From Thermaerobacter sp. FW80 (GTDB lineage Bacteria > Bacillota > Sulfobacillia > Thermaerobacterales > Thermaerobacteraceae), in contig NZ_CP037895.1 in assembly GCF_004634385.1 (NCBI RefSeq), positions 1,587,245-1,651,244 on the forward strand: DNA of 64,000 nucleotides. The letters are read 5' to 3'. This document shows, piece after piece, positions 53,209 through 62,281 of this stretch (positions are counted from its first letter, which is position 1; every line of letters starts with the position of its first letter). The notes below the pieces were generated by a model. The model searched no databases. It was given only the letters and a program-made list of their open reading frames with translations, and was not told the origin of the DNA. A program made the position numbers and the translations under genes.

Positions 53209-55257
53209 ATGGACCGGCAACCGCTCAACGTGGTCGAGGGGGTGGCCCTGGTCAGCTGGGGGCTGGGGGCCTTGGCGGGGGGGATCGGCGGTGGTCTTGC
53301 GGACGGGGTAGCGGCCACGGTCCTCGGGCTGGCGGGGCCTCCCTGGCTATGGATCCTGGCCTATGCCGTCGTACGCAGGCTGGCGCCGGCGATGGAAGGT
53401 GGCGGTCCATCGCATGGGTGGCGGATCCGCCTCGGGATGGTGGTCTTGGCCGCCATCGCCCTTCGCCTCGCGGGGCGGGCGGCGACGGAGGCGTTCACGA
53501 GCGCCGGTGCCGCGACCGCGCGCCTCGGCGGTGGAGCGGGGGGCATCGCGGCAGGTGCTGAGGGCGCGGCGGTGGAAAGGGCGGCCGAGCTGGCCAGTCT
53601 TCTGACCTGGCCGCATACCCTGCCCGGGCCCGTCGCCCTCGCCGGGCTCCTGGTGCTCTACCAGGCGTGGCGCCGCGATGCCGGTCTGCGCGGGGCGGCG
53701 ACGGCCCTCTTGGTCGCGATGCCCGCCGTCATGGGAGGGCCTTTCCTCACGGACCCGGTGGTGGCGGAGGGGGCCGCCGCGGCGTACTGGCTCGTCTTCG
53801 GCCTCTTCAATGGGAGGTACGGTGCGGTCCGGTTGGGGCCGCCGTCCGCCCTGTCCGGGCCTGGGTGGGGACGGCGAGATCGGACAAGGGGATTCGACCC
53901 GGCCCGGGTCCGCATCGTCATCTCCGGTTTCTATGGCGCCGGGAACGCTGGCGACGAGGCGATCCTCGCCTCCTTGCTGGCCGGCCTGCGGGCCCGGGGG
54001 TACCGGGACATCACGGTGTTCTCCATCCGCCCGGATTGGACGAGCCGGCAGCACGGCGTGGCCAGCGTCTACCGCGGCTGGCGGCGCCAGCTGTGGACCA
54101 AGGTGCGGACCCTCGCACGGACCCATGTCTTCATCTCGGGCGGCGGCGGGTTGTTGCAGGACGCGACCCCCACCTTCCTGTTCCGCGGACCCGTGCCCTA
54201 CTACCTCCTGATCGCCACCCTCGCCCGGCTCTTGGGTTGCTGGGTGCTGTTCCTCGGGCAGGGGGTCGGGCCCCTGCGGGGCCGGTGGGTCCGGTTCCTG
54301 ACGCGCCTGCTGGCCAACCACGCCGACGCCATCACCGTCCGCGATGCCGGATCCCTGGACCTCCTGGCCGAGGTGGGGGTGACCCGGCCGCCCCGCTGGC
54401 TGGCGGCGGACTTCGTCTTCGCCGCCCCGCCGCCGGACCCGCAGCGGGCCGCGGCGGTGGCCGCCCGGGAGGGGCTGGACACGGGTGGCCGGTGGCTGGC
54501 GGTCTCGGTGCGCTCATGGCCGGGGAGCGAGCGGTTCTTCCCGGAGCTGGCGGCTTTCGTCGAACAGGTCCTGGCGCGGGATGCGGACCTCCGAGTGGTC
54601 CTGGTCCCTATGGAAGGGGCGATGGACCGTGCCGCCGCCCAGCAGTTAGTCGCTTACATGAGCCAGGGGACAAGCGGGGTGGGGCGACCGGACGGCCGGG
54701 AGCGGGTGGCGTCCGCGCGGCAGCGGGTTCACATCCTGCAAGCCGACTACGAAACCGCTGACCTCGAGGCCTTCGTCGCCCGCGCGTGGTTGGCGGTGGG
54801 GATGCGGCTCCACTTCCTGCTCTTTGCGGCCCGGGCGGGTGTGCCCGTGCTCGCCCTCGCCTACGACCCGAAGGTGGGAGCCGCCATGGACCGCTTGGGG
54901 ATGTCGCGGTTCGTCCTGAGGCTGGATGACGTACGGGCGGATCGACTGCTGGCGGCGTACCAGGAGCTGGTGGCCCGCCATGACGAGATCAGCCGGTCGC
55001 TACGGCAAGCGGCTGTTGAACTGGCGCCCCTGGCGGCGGCCAGCCTCGAACTGGTGGACGCGGCTGCGGCCCGGGCTCTCGCCCGGCCCCGACCGGTCCC
55101 AGGGGGTCGACGTTGGCTGGCCAGGAGCAGGCCGGATGATGAAGGGGAGTGGCGCCAGGAGAGGGGGTGGTGCTGCGCCGGGGGTCTTGCGGCCGCAGGA
55201 TGCGACCTCGAAACGAGATCGCGGGTCCTCCGGAGGTATGTTGCTTCCCCAGGCTAA
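53209..55257 (+). CDS. csaB: CsaB-type polysaccharide pyruvyl transferase with N-terminal membrane domain
   Basis: 682 residues from ATG, coupled to the preceding amidase gene. The first 225 residues are hydrophobic, with several membrane helices (VALVSWGLGALAGGIGGGLADGVAATVLGLAGPPWLWILAYAVV). From about 235 comes the pyruvyl-transferase domain: IVISGFYGAGNAGDEAILASLLAGLRARG, VFISGGGGLLQDATPTFLFRGPVPYYLLIATLARLLGCWVLFLGQGVGPLRG, ITVRDAGSLDLLAEVGV and AVGMRLHFLLFAARAGVPVLALAYDPKV. CsaB adds pyruvate ketal to the secondary wall polymer that SLH domains bind. The last 60 residues (WLARSRPDDEGEWRQERGWCC) are unlike the family. Confidence 0.93.
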   Translation: MDRQPLNVVEGVALVSWGLGALAGGIGGGLADGVAATVLGLAGPPWLWILAYAVVRRLAPAMEGGGPSHGWRIRLGMVVLAAIALRLAGRAATEAFTSAGAATARLGGGAGGIAAGAEGAAVERAAELASLLTWPHTLPGPVALAGLLVLYQAWRRDAGLRGAATALLVAMPAVMGGPFLTDPVVAEGAAAAYWLVFGLFNGRYGAVRLGPPSALSGPGWGRRDRTRGFDPARVRIVISGFYGAGNAGDEAILASLLAGLRARGYRDITVFSIRPDWTSRQHGVASVYRGWRRQLWTKVRTLARTHVFISGGGGLLQDATPTFLFRGPVPYYLLIATLARLLGCWVLFLGQGVGPLRGRWVRFLTRLLANHADAITVRDAGSLDLLAEVGVTRPPRWLAADFVFAAPPPDPQRAAAVAAREGLDTGGRWLAVSVRSWPGSERFFPELAAFVEQVLARDADLRVVLVPMEGAMDRAAAQQLVAYMSQGTSGVGRPDGRERVASARQRVHILQADYETADLEAFVARAWLAVGMRLHFLLFAARAGVPVLALAYDPKVGAAMDRLGMSRFVLRLDDVRADRLLAAYQELVARHDEISRSLRQAAVELAPLAAASLELVDAAAARALARPRPVPGGRRWLARSRPDDEGEWRQERGWCCAGGLAAAGCDLETRSRVLRRYVASPG

Positions 55258-55361
55258 CTGCATGACGTTCCCATCGCGGATGGTCCAGGGATGCCAGGGG
55301 ACGGGACGTCCGGCTGGAGGGTCGGGTCCCGTCGGCGGGTTTGCACGGGAGGGGCTTCGAC

Positions 55362-57704
55362 ATGGAGGGATCCGGTTTCCGACGGCCCCATCGGGGTGGA
55401 ACCGGTGACCGGATGAAGAGGATGGCGAGACGGGGTTCGCCCCGGGGGAGGGGTCTTGGCAGAAGGCTTTGGGCTGCCGGGCTGGTGTGGGCGTTCCTGG
55501 CGGCGACGGCGATCCCGGTGTGGCCGTCGGGGTCGGTCTTGACCCGGCCGGTCCGGGCGGCCGACGGCCGGCCCCAGGCGGCGGTGGATGTCCTGGCCAC
55601 GGAGGGGCTGACGCCGCTTCCGGGGGGCGGGTGGATGCTGGAAGCCCGCGCCGGCTGGTTGCAGGTGCGGCTACCCGAGGGGATCGAGGGCGTGACCATC
55701 GCCATCCCCCAGGGCGGGCCTGTGCTGGTGACGCCGCCGGGCTACCAGGTGCGTGTGACCGGCGTCCAGGACGGCGCCGTCATTCACGAGGTGCGGCCGG
55801 TGGGCGCCGCGAGCCAGGAGGTACGACTGGAGTTCCACGCCGTCGCCGGTCAGACCACCACCGCCCGCATCGGCACCGTGACCGCGGCGGGCGACGCCAG
55901 GGGAGCGGGCACGTTTTCTATCGCCGCTGCTGGCAAAACGTCCACCTCCGCCAACACTGGCGGTTGGGTGCGCTTGAAGGGCGGCGGCAACGGCCATCGG
56001 GCCGGCATGTCCCAGTTCGGCGCCCAGGGCCTAGCGAAGCTAGGCGTCACCTACCGCGAGATTCTGGACCACTACTACCCCGGCACGACGGTGAAGAAGC
56101 AAGCAGCAAGCGACACGAGCCAGGTCGTGCGCGTTGGCCTATCCTTTGACGAGAAGGGCGGTGCCCACGACTTGCCCGTGGGCCGCCAACGGTGGACGCT
56201 CAAGGTCGATGCCACGGCGACGGTGGTGCAGGGCGATACCACCTACGACTTGGTGGCGGGCACCTATGACCTGACCTACGAGCCCGGTGAGGGGTTCTAC
56301 TTCAGACCGTTGGACCCCGGCGGCAAGGCCCTGGACGTGACCGGGACCAGCGTGACGAAGGTGGAGGTCAAGGCGCCCACCGGCAAAGTGATTCACTTGC
56401 GCTACCCGACCTCGGGTTACCGGCAGTACGAGGGGACCCTGGAGTTTCAGGGCGGCGGCGACGGGCGCATGAAGGTGTGGAACAGGGTGAACCTGCGGCA
56501 GTACTTGATGGGCGTGGTGCCCCACGAGATGTACGCCTCCTGGGGGGAGGAAGCCCTCAAGGCCCAGGCTGTGGCTGCGCGAACCTATGCTGCCGGGCAG
56601 CAGTACGGCGAAAATGGTGACCTGGTCGATTCCCAGGCCGATCAGGTATTCCACGGCTACTATGATGACCCGAAGTACCGGAAGAAGATCGAGAACGTGG
56701 TCGTCGGCACCGACGGCGAGCTCCTCTATTACGGCGGCAGCCTCATCTCTGCGGTTTACAGCTCGGCCAACGGGGGCTGGACCGCTTCCAACACCGAGGC
56801 CTTCGGTGACGGTGAGAAGAGCCCGCCACCGGTGCCGTACCTGCCGGGCAGAGAAGACCGTTTCCGCCTGGCCAGTGGGGCCACGGTGACGCCGGAATCC
56901 TACCAGCAGGGCGACGTCAGCTACGAGGCCACCTACTTCCGGTGGCAACGGGACGTGGCCATCTCGGCCATCGAGCAGGCGTGGCCGCAGGTGGGAGAAC
57001 TCCTCGCCGTCCAGGTGGTCAAGCGAAGCGCTACTAGCAATACGCCCATCACCATCCGCATCACCGGCTCCAAGGGCAGCGTGGACGTGCTGGGTCGGGT
57101 CTTCCGGTCGAAGCTGGCCCTGCCTTCACCTTTGCTTCTCCATGACAAGCTGTACCTGCGCGAGTTCCCGGACGTCGCCGGGGCCCTCAAGGACGAGATC
57201 AACCGGGCCTACCATCTGGGACTGGTGGATGGCGATCGCTACGGCTTCTTCCATCCGGACGAAGACGTGACCCGGGCGGCCTTCACGAAGATGATCGTCC
57301 TGGCCGTGGAGAAGGCGACGGGCGAGGAGCTGCCCACGGGCAGCGAGCCCTTCCCGGATGCGCGTCCCGGCCAGGCCCTGTACGATTACGTGGTCAAGGC
57401 GTACAATGCCGGGATCGTCAACGGGTATCCAGACGGCACGTTCGGCTACGACAAGGCGATCAGCCGCATGGAGGCGGCGGCCATCGTGCAGCGGGCGCTG
57501 AAGCTTCCGCTGAGGCCGGAAGCCTTCGTGGACGTGCCGGATGGCAGCGCCTTCGCCAAGTTGATCGGTGCGGTGGCGGCCGCCGGCATCATGGTGGGCT
57601 ACGGCGACACCTTCGGCCCGGCCGAGAACCTGACCCGGGGGCAGGCGGCGGCGGTGGCGGTGCGCGGTTACGACTACTGCGCAGACAACAGTTGCAAGCC
57701 GTAG
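55362..57704 (+). CDS. SpoIID/LytB-domain protein with C-terminal SLH repeats
   Basis: 780 residues from ATG with GGGAGGGGC upstream; ATG 55413 (MKRMARRG) is an alternative that gives a more usual signal peptide. After the signal come a beta-rich region and the SpoIID/LytB domain (GHRAGMSQFGAQGLAKLGVTYREILDHYYPGT, then WNRVNLRQYLMGVVPHEMYASWGEEALKAQAVAARTYA with the catalytic-type Glu, and SANGGWTASNTEAFG). It ends in three SLH repeats. SpoIID is a lytic transglycosylase; LytB-like forms modify amidases. Here the SLH repeats would fix it to the wall surface. GC content is lower than in the first half of the window. Confidence 0.92.
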   Translation: MEGSGFRRPHRGGTGDRMKRMARRGSPRGRGLGRRLWAAGLVWAFLAATAIPVWPSGSVLTRPVRAADGRPQAAVDVLATEGLTPLPGGGWMLEARAGWLQVRLPEGIEGVTIAIPQGGPVLVTPPGYQVRVTGVQDGAVIHEVRPVGAASQEVRLEFHAVAGQTTTARIGTVTAAGDARGAGTFSIAAAGKTSTSANTGGWVRLKGGGNGHRAGMSQFGAQGLAKLGVTYREILDHYYPGTTVKKQAASDTSQVVRVGLSFDEKGGAHDLPVGRQRWTLKVDATATVVQGDTTYDLVAGTYDLTYEPGEGFYFRPLDPGGKALDVTGTSVTKVEVKAPTGKVIHLRYPTSGYRQYEGTLEFQGGGDGRMKVWNRVNLRQYLMGVVPHEMYASWGEEALKAQAVAARTYAAGQQYGENGDLVDSQADQVFHGYYDDPKYRKKIENVVVGTDGELLYYGGSLISAVYSSANGGWTASNTEAFGDGEKSPPPVPYLPGREDRFRLASGATVTPESYQQGDVSYEATYFRWQRDVAISAIEQAWPQVGELLAVQVVKRSATSNTPITIRITGSKGSVDVLGRVFRSKLALPSPLLLHDKLYLREFPDVAGALKDEINRAYHLGLVDGDRYGFFHPDEDVTRAAFTKMIVLAVEKATGEELPTGSEPFPDARPGQALYDYVVKAYNAGIVNGYPDGTFGYDKAISRMEAAAIVQRALKLPLRPEAFVDVPDGSAFAKLIGAVAAAGIMVGYGDTFGPAENLTRGQAAAVAVRGYDYCADNSCKP

Positions 57705-57738
57705 GCACGTCAGGCGGTCCCTGGCATCGGCGGAGAGG

Positions 57739-57771
57739 GCGGGGGAGGCCACGAAGCGCGGCCTCCCCCGC
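57739..57771 (+). terminator. Hairpin after the SpoIID-SLH gene
   Basis: GCGGGGGAGGCC (57739-57750), 9-base loop, GGCCTCCCCCGC (57760-57771). Only a short pyrimidine stretch follows. Confidence 0.55.
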
Positions 57772-58404
57772 TGCGCTCTCTGGGCGGCCTGCTCTGGCAC
57801 GGTCCGTCGGTGCACGCTCTCCCACACCCTTCAGCGCCCTCCAGGGCTGGTTCGCTCCGGGCCCTGCACGGTTGGTTGGGTGCGAACGGAAGAGAACGCG
57901 CCAGCTCCAGCAGGATAACTGCCAACGGCGGCCAATTATACCGGCGGCATCCGGTTTGATGCCTTCTTACAGAGTTGGCAAAGATACAAATCGGGCTTGT
58001 TTCGCCGAGCTGACCGCATGCTTGGACTGTGCGCCGAAGGATGGTCGCGATCCCCGGAAGGAGTCAGGGCTGCGTAGTCGAACGTAGCAATTTGGACAAG
58101 TCGTGAGAAATCAATACATATCTGTCAGTTTGAGCGTTTTGAACGTTTTAGCGCGGTTCACTTCGAGAGGGGGTGGTACGGCCCCTGCCAGGCGGCGCGA
58201 CGGCCGCCACCGGCGGGAGGCACGTGGCAAGTGCGGGGTAGGCCACGGAGCCAGCCTCCAGGGGCTGGCCGTGCAGGCGCTGCAACCGGCGCCGATCCCG
58301 GTGCGCGGCCGAGCGAGGCGGGGCGGCGGCCCCCGGGGCCGGTACCGCGAGACACCGGCCTGAGGCCGCTGGGCCGAGGCGCACCGCCGGATGGAGGGGG
58401 GACG
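57772..58404. other. Long intergenic region before the HTH and S-layer genes
   Basis: No gene recognised. An AT-rich block (57930-58160) holds the promoter at 58092, after which three similar octamers (TTTGAGCG, TTTGAACG, TTTTAGCG; 58130-58154) follow in a row and could be tandem protein sites. Confidence 0.4.
58092..58120 (+). promoter_or_regulatory. Probable promoter of the HTH/S-layer transcription unit
   Basis: TTGGAC (58092-58097), 17 bp, TACATA (58115-58120), giving a leader of about 280 nt before the HTH gene. Confidence 0.5.
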
Positions 58405-58677
58405 GTGGGTGAGTATCTGACCAGCTCGCAGGCGGCACGGCTCCTCGGGGTTTCGCGCAGCACCTTTCTCAACTGGCAGGCGTCGGGCAAGCTGGCGGAG
58501 CATGGGGTGCATCCCATCCAGACGCTGGGTGGCCAGTACCGGTACCGGCGCGAGGAAATCGAGGAGCTGTTGCGTGCCCTGACCAGCAACGGCGGTCAGC
58601 ATGCGAGGCGGGCCGGCACGAACGGGACCAGCGAGGGCGACCCGGACGTCGGGAACGGCGCTTCCGCGGGCGCCTAG
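58405..58677 (+). CDS. MerR/excisionase-type helix-turn-helix protein
   Basis: 90 residues from GTG with GGAGGGGGG upstream. EYLTSSQAARLLGVSRSTFLNWQASGKLAEHGVHPIQTLGGQYRYRREEIEELLRAL is a MerR-like/excisionase winged helix; the tail is polar and short, with no ligand domain. It lies 120 bp before the S-layer gene on the same strand. In that gap ACGTGTCG occurs twice (near 58712 and 58731), so it may regulate the S-layer gene. Confidence 0.85.
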   Translation: MGEYLTSSQAARLLGVSRSTFLNWQASGKLAEHGVHPIQTLGGQYRYRREEIEELLRALTSNGGQHARRAGTNGTSEGDPDVGNGASAGA

Positions 58678-58797
58678 CGCTGGGGCCGTAACGACGTTGC
58701 ATCGGGGGCTACGTGTCGAATCGTGGCGAAACGTGTCGGCCATCACAGGACATCACGGGGGAGTCCCCGAGATCTGGGTGGAGGAGGAGGTCCGGAG

Positions 58798-61700
58798 TTG
58801 AGTACGGCGCGTTGGCACTACACGCGCAAGCTGGCGGCGATCCTCACGGTGCTGGGCATGGTCCTGGCCCTGTTCCCGGTCGCCGCCTTCGCTCAGTTCA
58901 AGGATGTCGGCGGCACGCTGGCTGACGAGATCAAGAAGGCGTACGAGGCCGGTCTTGTCAGCGGCTATTCGGACGGCACGTTCCGGCCGAACGAGAACGT
59001 GTCGCGGGCGGCCTTTGCGAAGATGATCGTCCTGGCCGTGGAACAGGCCACGGGGGAGGAGCTCGAGACGGGCAGCGAGCCCTTCTCGGACGTGCGGCCC
59101 GGCCAGGCGCTGTACGAGTACGTCGTCAAGGCGTACCAGGCAGGCTACATCAAGGGCTATCCGGACGGCACCTTCGGCTACAACAAGGCCATCAGCCGCA
59201 TGGAGGCGGCGGCCATCCTCCAGCGGGCGCTGAACCTGCCGCTGAAGGCCGAGAACTTCAAGGACGTGCCTGACAACAGCGCCTTCGCGAAGCAGATCGG
59301 CGCCGTGGCGGCCGCGGGCATCATGGTCGGCTACGGCGACAACTTCAAGCCGGCGGAGAATCTGTCCCGTGGCCAGGCGGCGGCCGTTGCCTATCGCGCC
59401 TTGGAGTACCTGGTCAGCCAGCAGCCCGAGGAAGAGCCGTATGAGGTCGTGGCCGTCGAGCAGGCCAGCGACAGCTCCCTGCGGGTGAAGTTCAACAAGG
59501 CCGTCGAGGACACCAGCGCTGTCCAGTTCGACGTCAAGCGTGACGGCCAGGCGGTTCAGGTCACGCCCGAGTGGGCCCAGGACAAGACCTCGGTTGAGCT
59601 GAAGGTCCAGGCTAAGCTGCAGCCCGGCACTTACACGGTAACGGTTACCGGCCCGAACTTTGCCGCGGGCAAGAACAGCGGCTCCGTGACCATCGAAGGC
59701 TATCGGGTCGTTTCGGTCACGCCGGTCAGCCCGAATGCTCTGCGGGTGACATTCAACAAGGCCATTGCCGACACGAGCGCCGTTAAGTTCGACGTCAAGC
59801 GGGACGGCTTGGCCGTGACGCTGACGCCTGCCTGGGCCGATGACAAGAAGTCGGTCGACCTCAAGTCTGCTGCGAAGCTCGCGGCTGGCACCTACACGGT
59901 GACGGTTACGGGTCCGGACTTTGAGGCGGGCAAGAACACCGGTAGCGTTGCAGTTGAGGATGAGAAGGTCGCCAGGATCGAGCTGGTTGGCGACAAGCTG
60001 ATCCTGGATGCCACCAATAAGAAGGTGGCGCGGATCTCCTACAAGGCCTTCAACCAATATGGCCAGGAGGTCACCGGGACCGCGCTGACCAAGAACATTA
60101 CGTGGGCGGCGAACGTCGGCGTCGCTAAGGACGACGAGAACGACGGTGTCATCACTGTAAGCAACACGTCCGACTGGCAGGTGGGTGCCACGGTCGTACT
60201 CACCGGTGTTGACCCGGCGACTGGGGTCTCCACGAGCAAGACCCTGACGGTAGCGCAGTCGGGTGTGCTGAGCAGCTTCTCGTTCGGGAACATCATCTAC
60301 CCGAAGGACACGACCCGGATCTACCGCGGCAAGAATCCGGCGGCGTGGATCGAGGTCTCGGCTACGGACGAGAACGGAGTCGCTGTAGACGAGGCGTACC
60401 TTAAGACTGCCGTCGAGCTGGTCGAGAGTTCCGGGCTTGCGGCCGAGTTCGTCACCAAGGACGGCAAGCCAATGGTCGCCCTCAACACCACGGGCGTGCA
60501 GGCTGCCGGCAAGGTGACTCTGACAGCGGTCGTCCTGGCCAAGCCTGAGTTGAACAAGACGATCACGTTAGACGTTGTTGACGAGCCGTATGCGGCCAGG
60601 GTCGAGGTCGGCGCGCCGACTGGTGTCGTCGCTGCGGGCGACCCGGAGGAGACGCTGGTCCTTCCGCTGACGGTCTATGACCAGTTCGGCTCGCAGTTGT
60701 CCACGCAGGATGTTGTCGCCGCCTTCAATAAGGGTGATATCCAGATCGTCGACGCGGGTGCCGTTGACCTCACCCTGGGTATCGCTTCCGAGGGCGACAA
60801 CGTCGGGAAGGTCGTGAACACGGCTGATATCCCGGCGGACAAGACTGGCTCGGTCACGATTACCGTTGTGGCTGTCAAGACCGGAGCTACCGATTCGGTG
60901 CAGGTCCAGATCCGCGAGCCGCGTGAGCCGGCCGAGCTGGTGTTGCCCACGGACGCGGTAACCAAGTTGACGAAGCGTGCCACGACGACCATCGAGCTCG
61001 GCTTCAAGGATCAGTACGGCGCCGAGTACAAGCCCTCGTCGACGCCGCTGGATAAGTTCGGCTATAAGGTGACCGTGGATGACACGGACGTCGTCACGGT
61101 GACTGTGGGCGGCAGGGAGGTCCCGGCCGAGGTTAAGGACGACGCTGATCTCACTGACCTCCAGGACATTGAGGTGACGGCCAAGGAGGAAGGCACTGCT
61201 ACGGTCACCGTGCAGCTCCTTAAGGACGAGAAGGAGATCAGCCGCGTCGAGTTCACGGTCACGGTCACCCAGGCGTCCAGCAGCTTGCAGTACAGCATCG
61301 CGTCGATTCCTGCCCTGTACTGGGACGCTGACGGTGACGGTCAGGACTGGGACTGGGAGAGGGAGAACTGGCGCAGCGACATCATCGGCGGGCCTGGCGG
61401 TTCTCCGGATAGCGTGTATGCCGAGACTGTGAAGATCATTGCGAAGGATAGCCAGGGCAACTCCTACGCGATTGATCCCACCAGGATCATCGGTTACTCG
61501 GTCAGCAAACCGGAGTTCGGCATCGGCCAGGCATCGGACGGCACGCTGCGGGTCTGGTCGGATATCGACGGGCTGCCTTGGGATGACAAGGACATTGAAG
61601 GGACCATCACGGTGCTCTTCAACACCGAGGATGGCAAGGTCCTGTCCCTGCAGGCGCCGGTGAAGATCTCGGCGAAGGAGCGTACGCCGGAGGCGGTCTA

Positions 61701-62085
61701 CGTCCGAGACAAGGGCACGATCCAAAAAGATGCTTCGGGCAACGTCACGACATACGCGCTGCGCCAGCTGCCCGGCAGTAGGACGGTGACTGAATTTACC
61801 GTCGACCGGAGTGCTGATAGTCAGGAAGTTGGTGCCGTGGTCGTGAAGGACCAGTTCGGACGGTATTGGTCGACCAACTGGGTCCGGGTGGCTGTTGCAA
61901 ACGAGAAGGGTGTCGATGTGGACAGCGGTGTCGTCAACGTCGATCCCGAGGGCAAGATTAGTGTTGACGTCGATCAGATCCTCGCCGGGGACGACAAGAA
62001 TGACGGCGGTAGCTTCGACATCGTCATCCTGACGGACAACGGCAAGACTGCCAGCGTGACGATCAAGGTGCCGGCCCAGCAGTAA
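58798..62085 (+). CDS. S-layer protein with N-terminal SLH repeats
   Basis: 1095 residues from TTG with GAGGAGGAGG seven bases upstream. Signal peptide (RKLAAILTVLGMVLALFPVAAFA) and three SLH repeats to about residue 210 (FKDVGGTLADEIKKAYEAGLVSGYSDGTFRPNENVSRAAFAKMIVLAVE first). Two tandem beta-sandwich repeats of about 85 residues follow (VVAVEQASDSSLRVKFNKAVEDTSAVQFDVKRDG and VVSVTPVSPNALRVTFNKAIADTSAVKFDVKRDG), then further Ig-like segments rich in Val, Thr and Asp. Codon use shifts toward GGT, GTC, GCT and AAG and GC falls, as expected for a very highly expressed protein. It should assemble into the surface lattice bound to the CsaB-modified polymer. Confidence 0.93.
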   Translation: MSTARWHYTRKLAAILTVLGMVLALFPVAAFAQFKDVGGTLADEIKKAYEAGLVSGYSDGTFRPNENVSRAAFAKMIVLAVEQATGEELETGSEPFSDVRPGQALYEYVVKAYQAGYIKGYPDGTFGYNKAISRMEAAAILQRALNLPLKAENFKDVPDNSAFAKQIGAVAAAGIMVGYGDNFKPAENLSRGQAAAVAYRALEYLVSQQPEEEPYEVVAVEQASDSSLRVKFNKAVEDTSAVQFDVKRDGQAVQVTPEWAQDKTSVELKVQAKLQPGTYTVTVTGPNFAAGKNSGSVTIEGYRVVSVTPVSPNALRVTFNKAIADTSAVKFDVKRDGLAVTLTPAWADDKKSVDLKSAAKLAAGTYTVTVTGPDFEAGKNTGSVAVEDEKVARIELVGDKLILDATNKKVARISYKAFNQYGQEVTGTALTKNITWAANVGVAKDDENDGVITVSNTSDWQVGATVVLTGVDPATGVSTSKTLTVAQSGVLSSFSFGNIIYPKDTTRIYRGKNPAAWIEVSATDENGVAVDEAYLKTAVELVESSGLAAEFVTKDGKPMVALNTTGVQAAGKVTLTAVVLAKPELNKTITLDVVDEPYAARVEVGAPTGVVAAGDPEETLVLPLTVYDQFGSQLSTQDVVAAFNKGDIQIVDAGAVDLTLGIASEGDNVGKVVNTADIPADKTGSVTITVVAVKTGATDSVQVQIREPREPAELVLPTDAVTKLTKRATTTIELGFKDQYGAEYKPSSTPLDKFGYKVTVDDTDVVTVTVGGREVPAEVKDDADLTDLQDIEVTAKEEGTATVTVQLLKDEKEISRVEFTVTVTQASSSLQYSIASIPALYWDADGDGQDWDWERENWRSDIIGGPGGSPDSVYAETVKIIAKDSQGNSYAIDPTRIIGYSVSKPEFGIGQASDGTLRVWSDIDGLPWDDKDIEGTITVLFNTEDGKVLSLQAPVKISAKERTPEAVYVRDKGTIQKDASGNVTTYALRQLPGSRTVTEFTVDRSADSQEVGAVVVKDQFGRYWSTNWVRVAVANEKGVDVDSGVVNVDPEGKISVDVDQILAGDDKNDGGSFDIVILTDNGKTASVTIKVPAQQ

Positions 62086-62101
62086 AAACGAAGGGACTGG
62101 T

Positions 62102-62138
62102 GCCGAGGGCGGACCTTCGTGGTCCGCCCTCGGCTTTT
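62102..62138 (+). terminator. Intrinsic terminator of the S-layer gene
   Basis: GCCGAGGGCGGACC (62102-62115), loop TTCGT, GGTCCGCCCTCGGC (62121-62134), then TTTT. This is the most canonical terminator in the window. Confidence 0.92.
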
Positions 62139-62281
62139 CCTGTGTTAGGTTGAATCCCAGATGTTCTGTGGCGGGGCTAACGTATCGCCACTGTTCGACG
62201 ATCGAACTGATGGCAGTGCCAGCGGATGAATAGTCGCGGCGCCTTGGGCGGCGTTGTTAGTCTTCTGGGCAAGGGTGGTAG

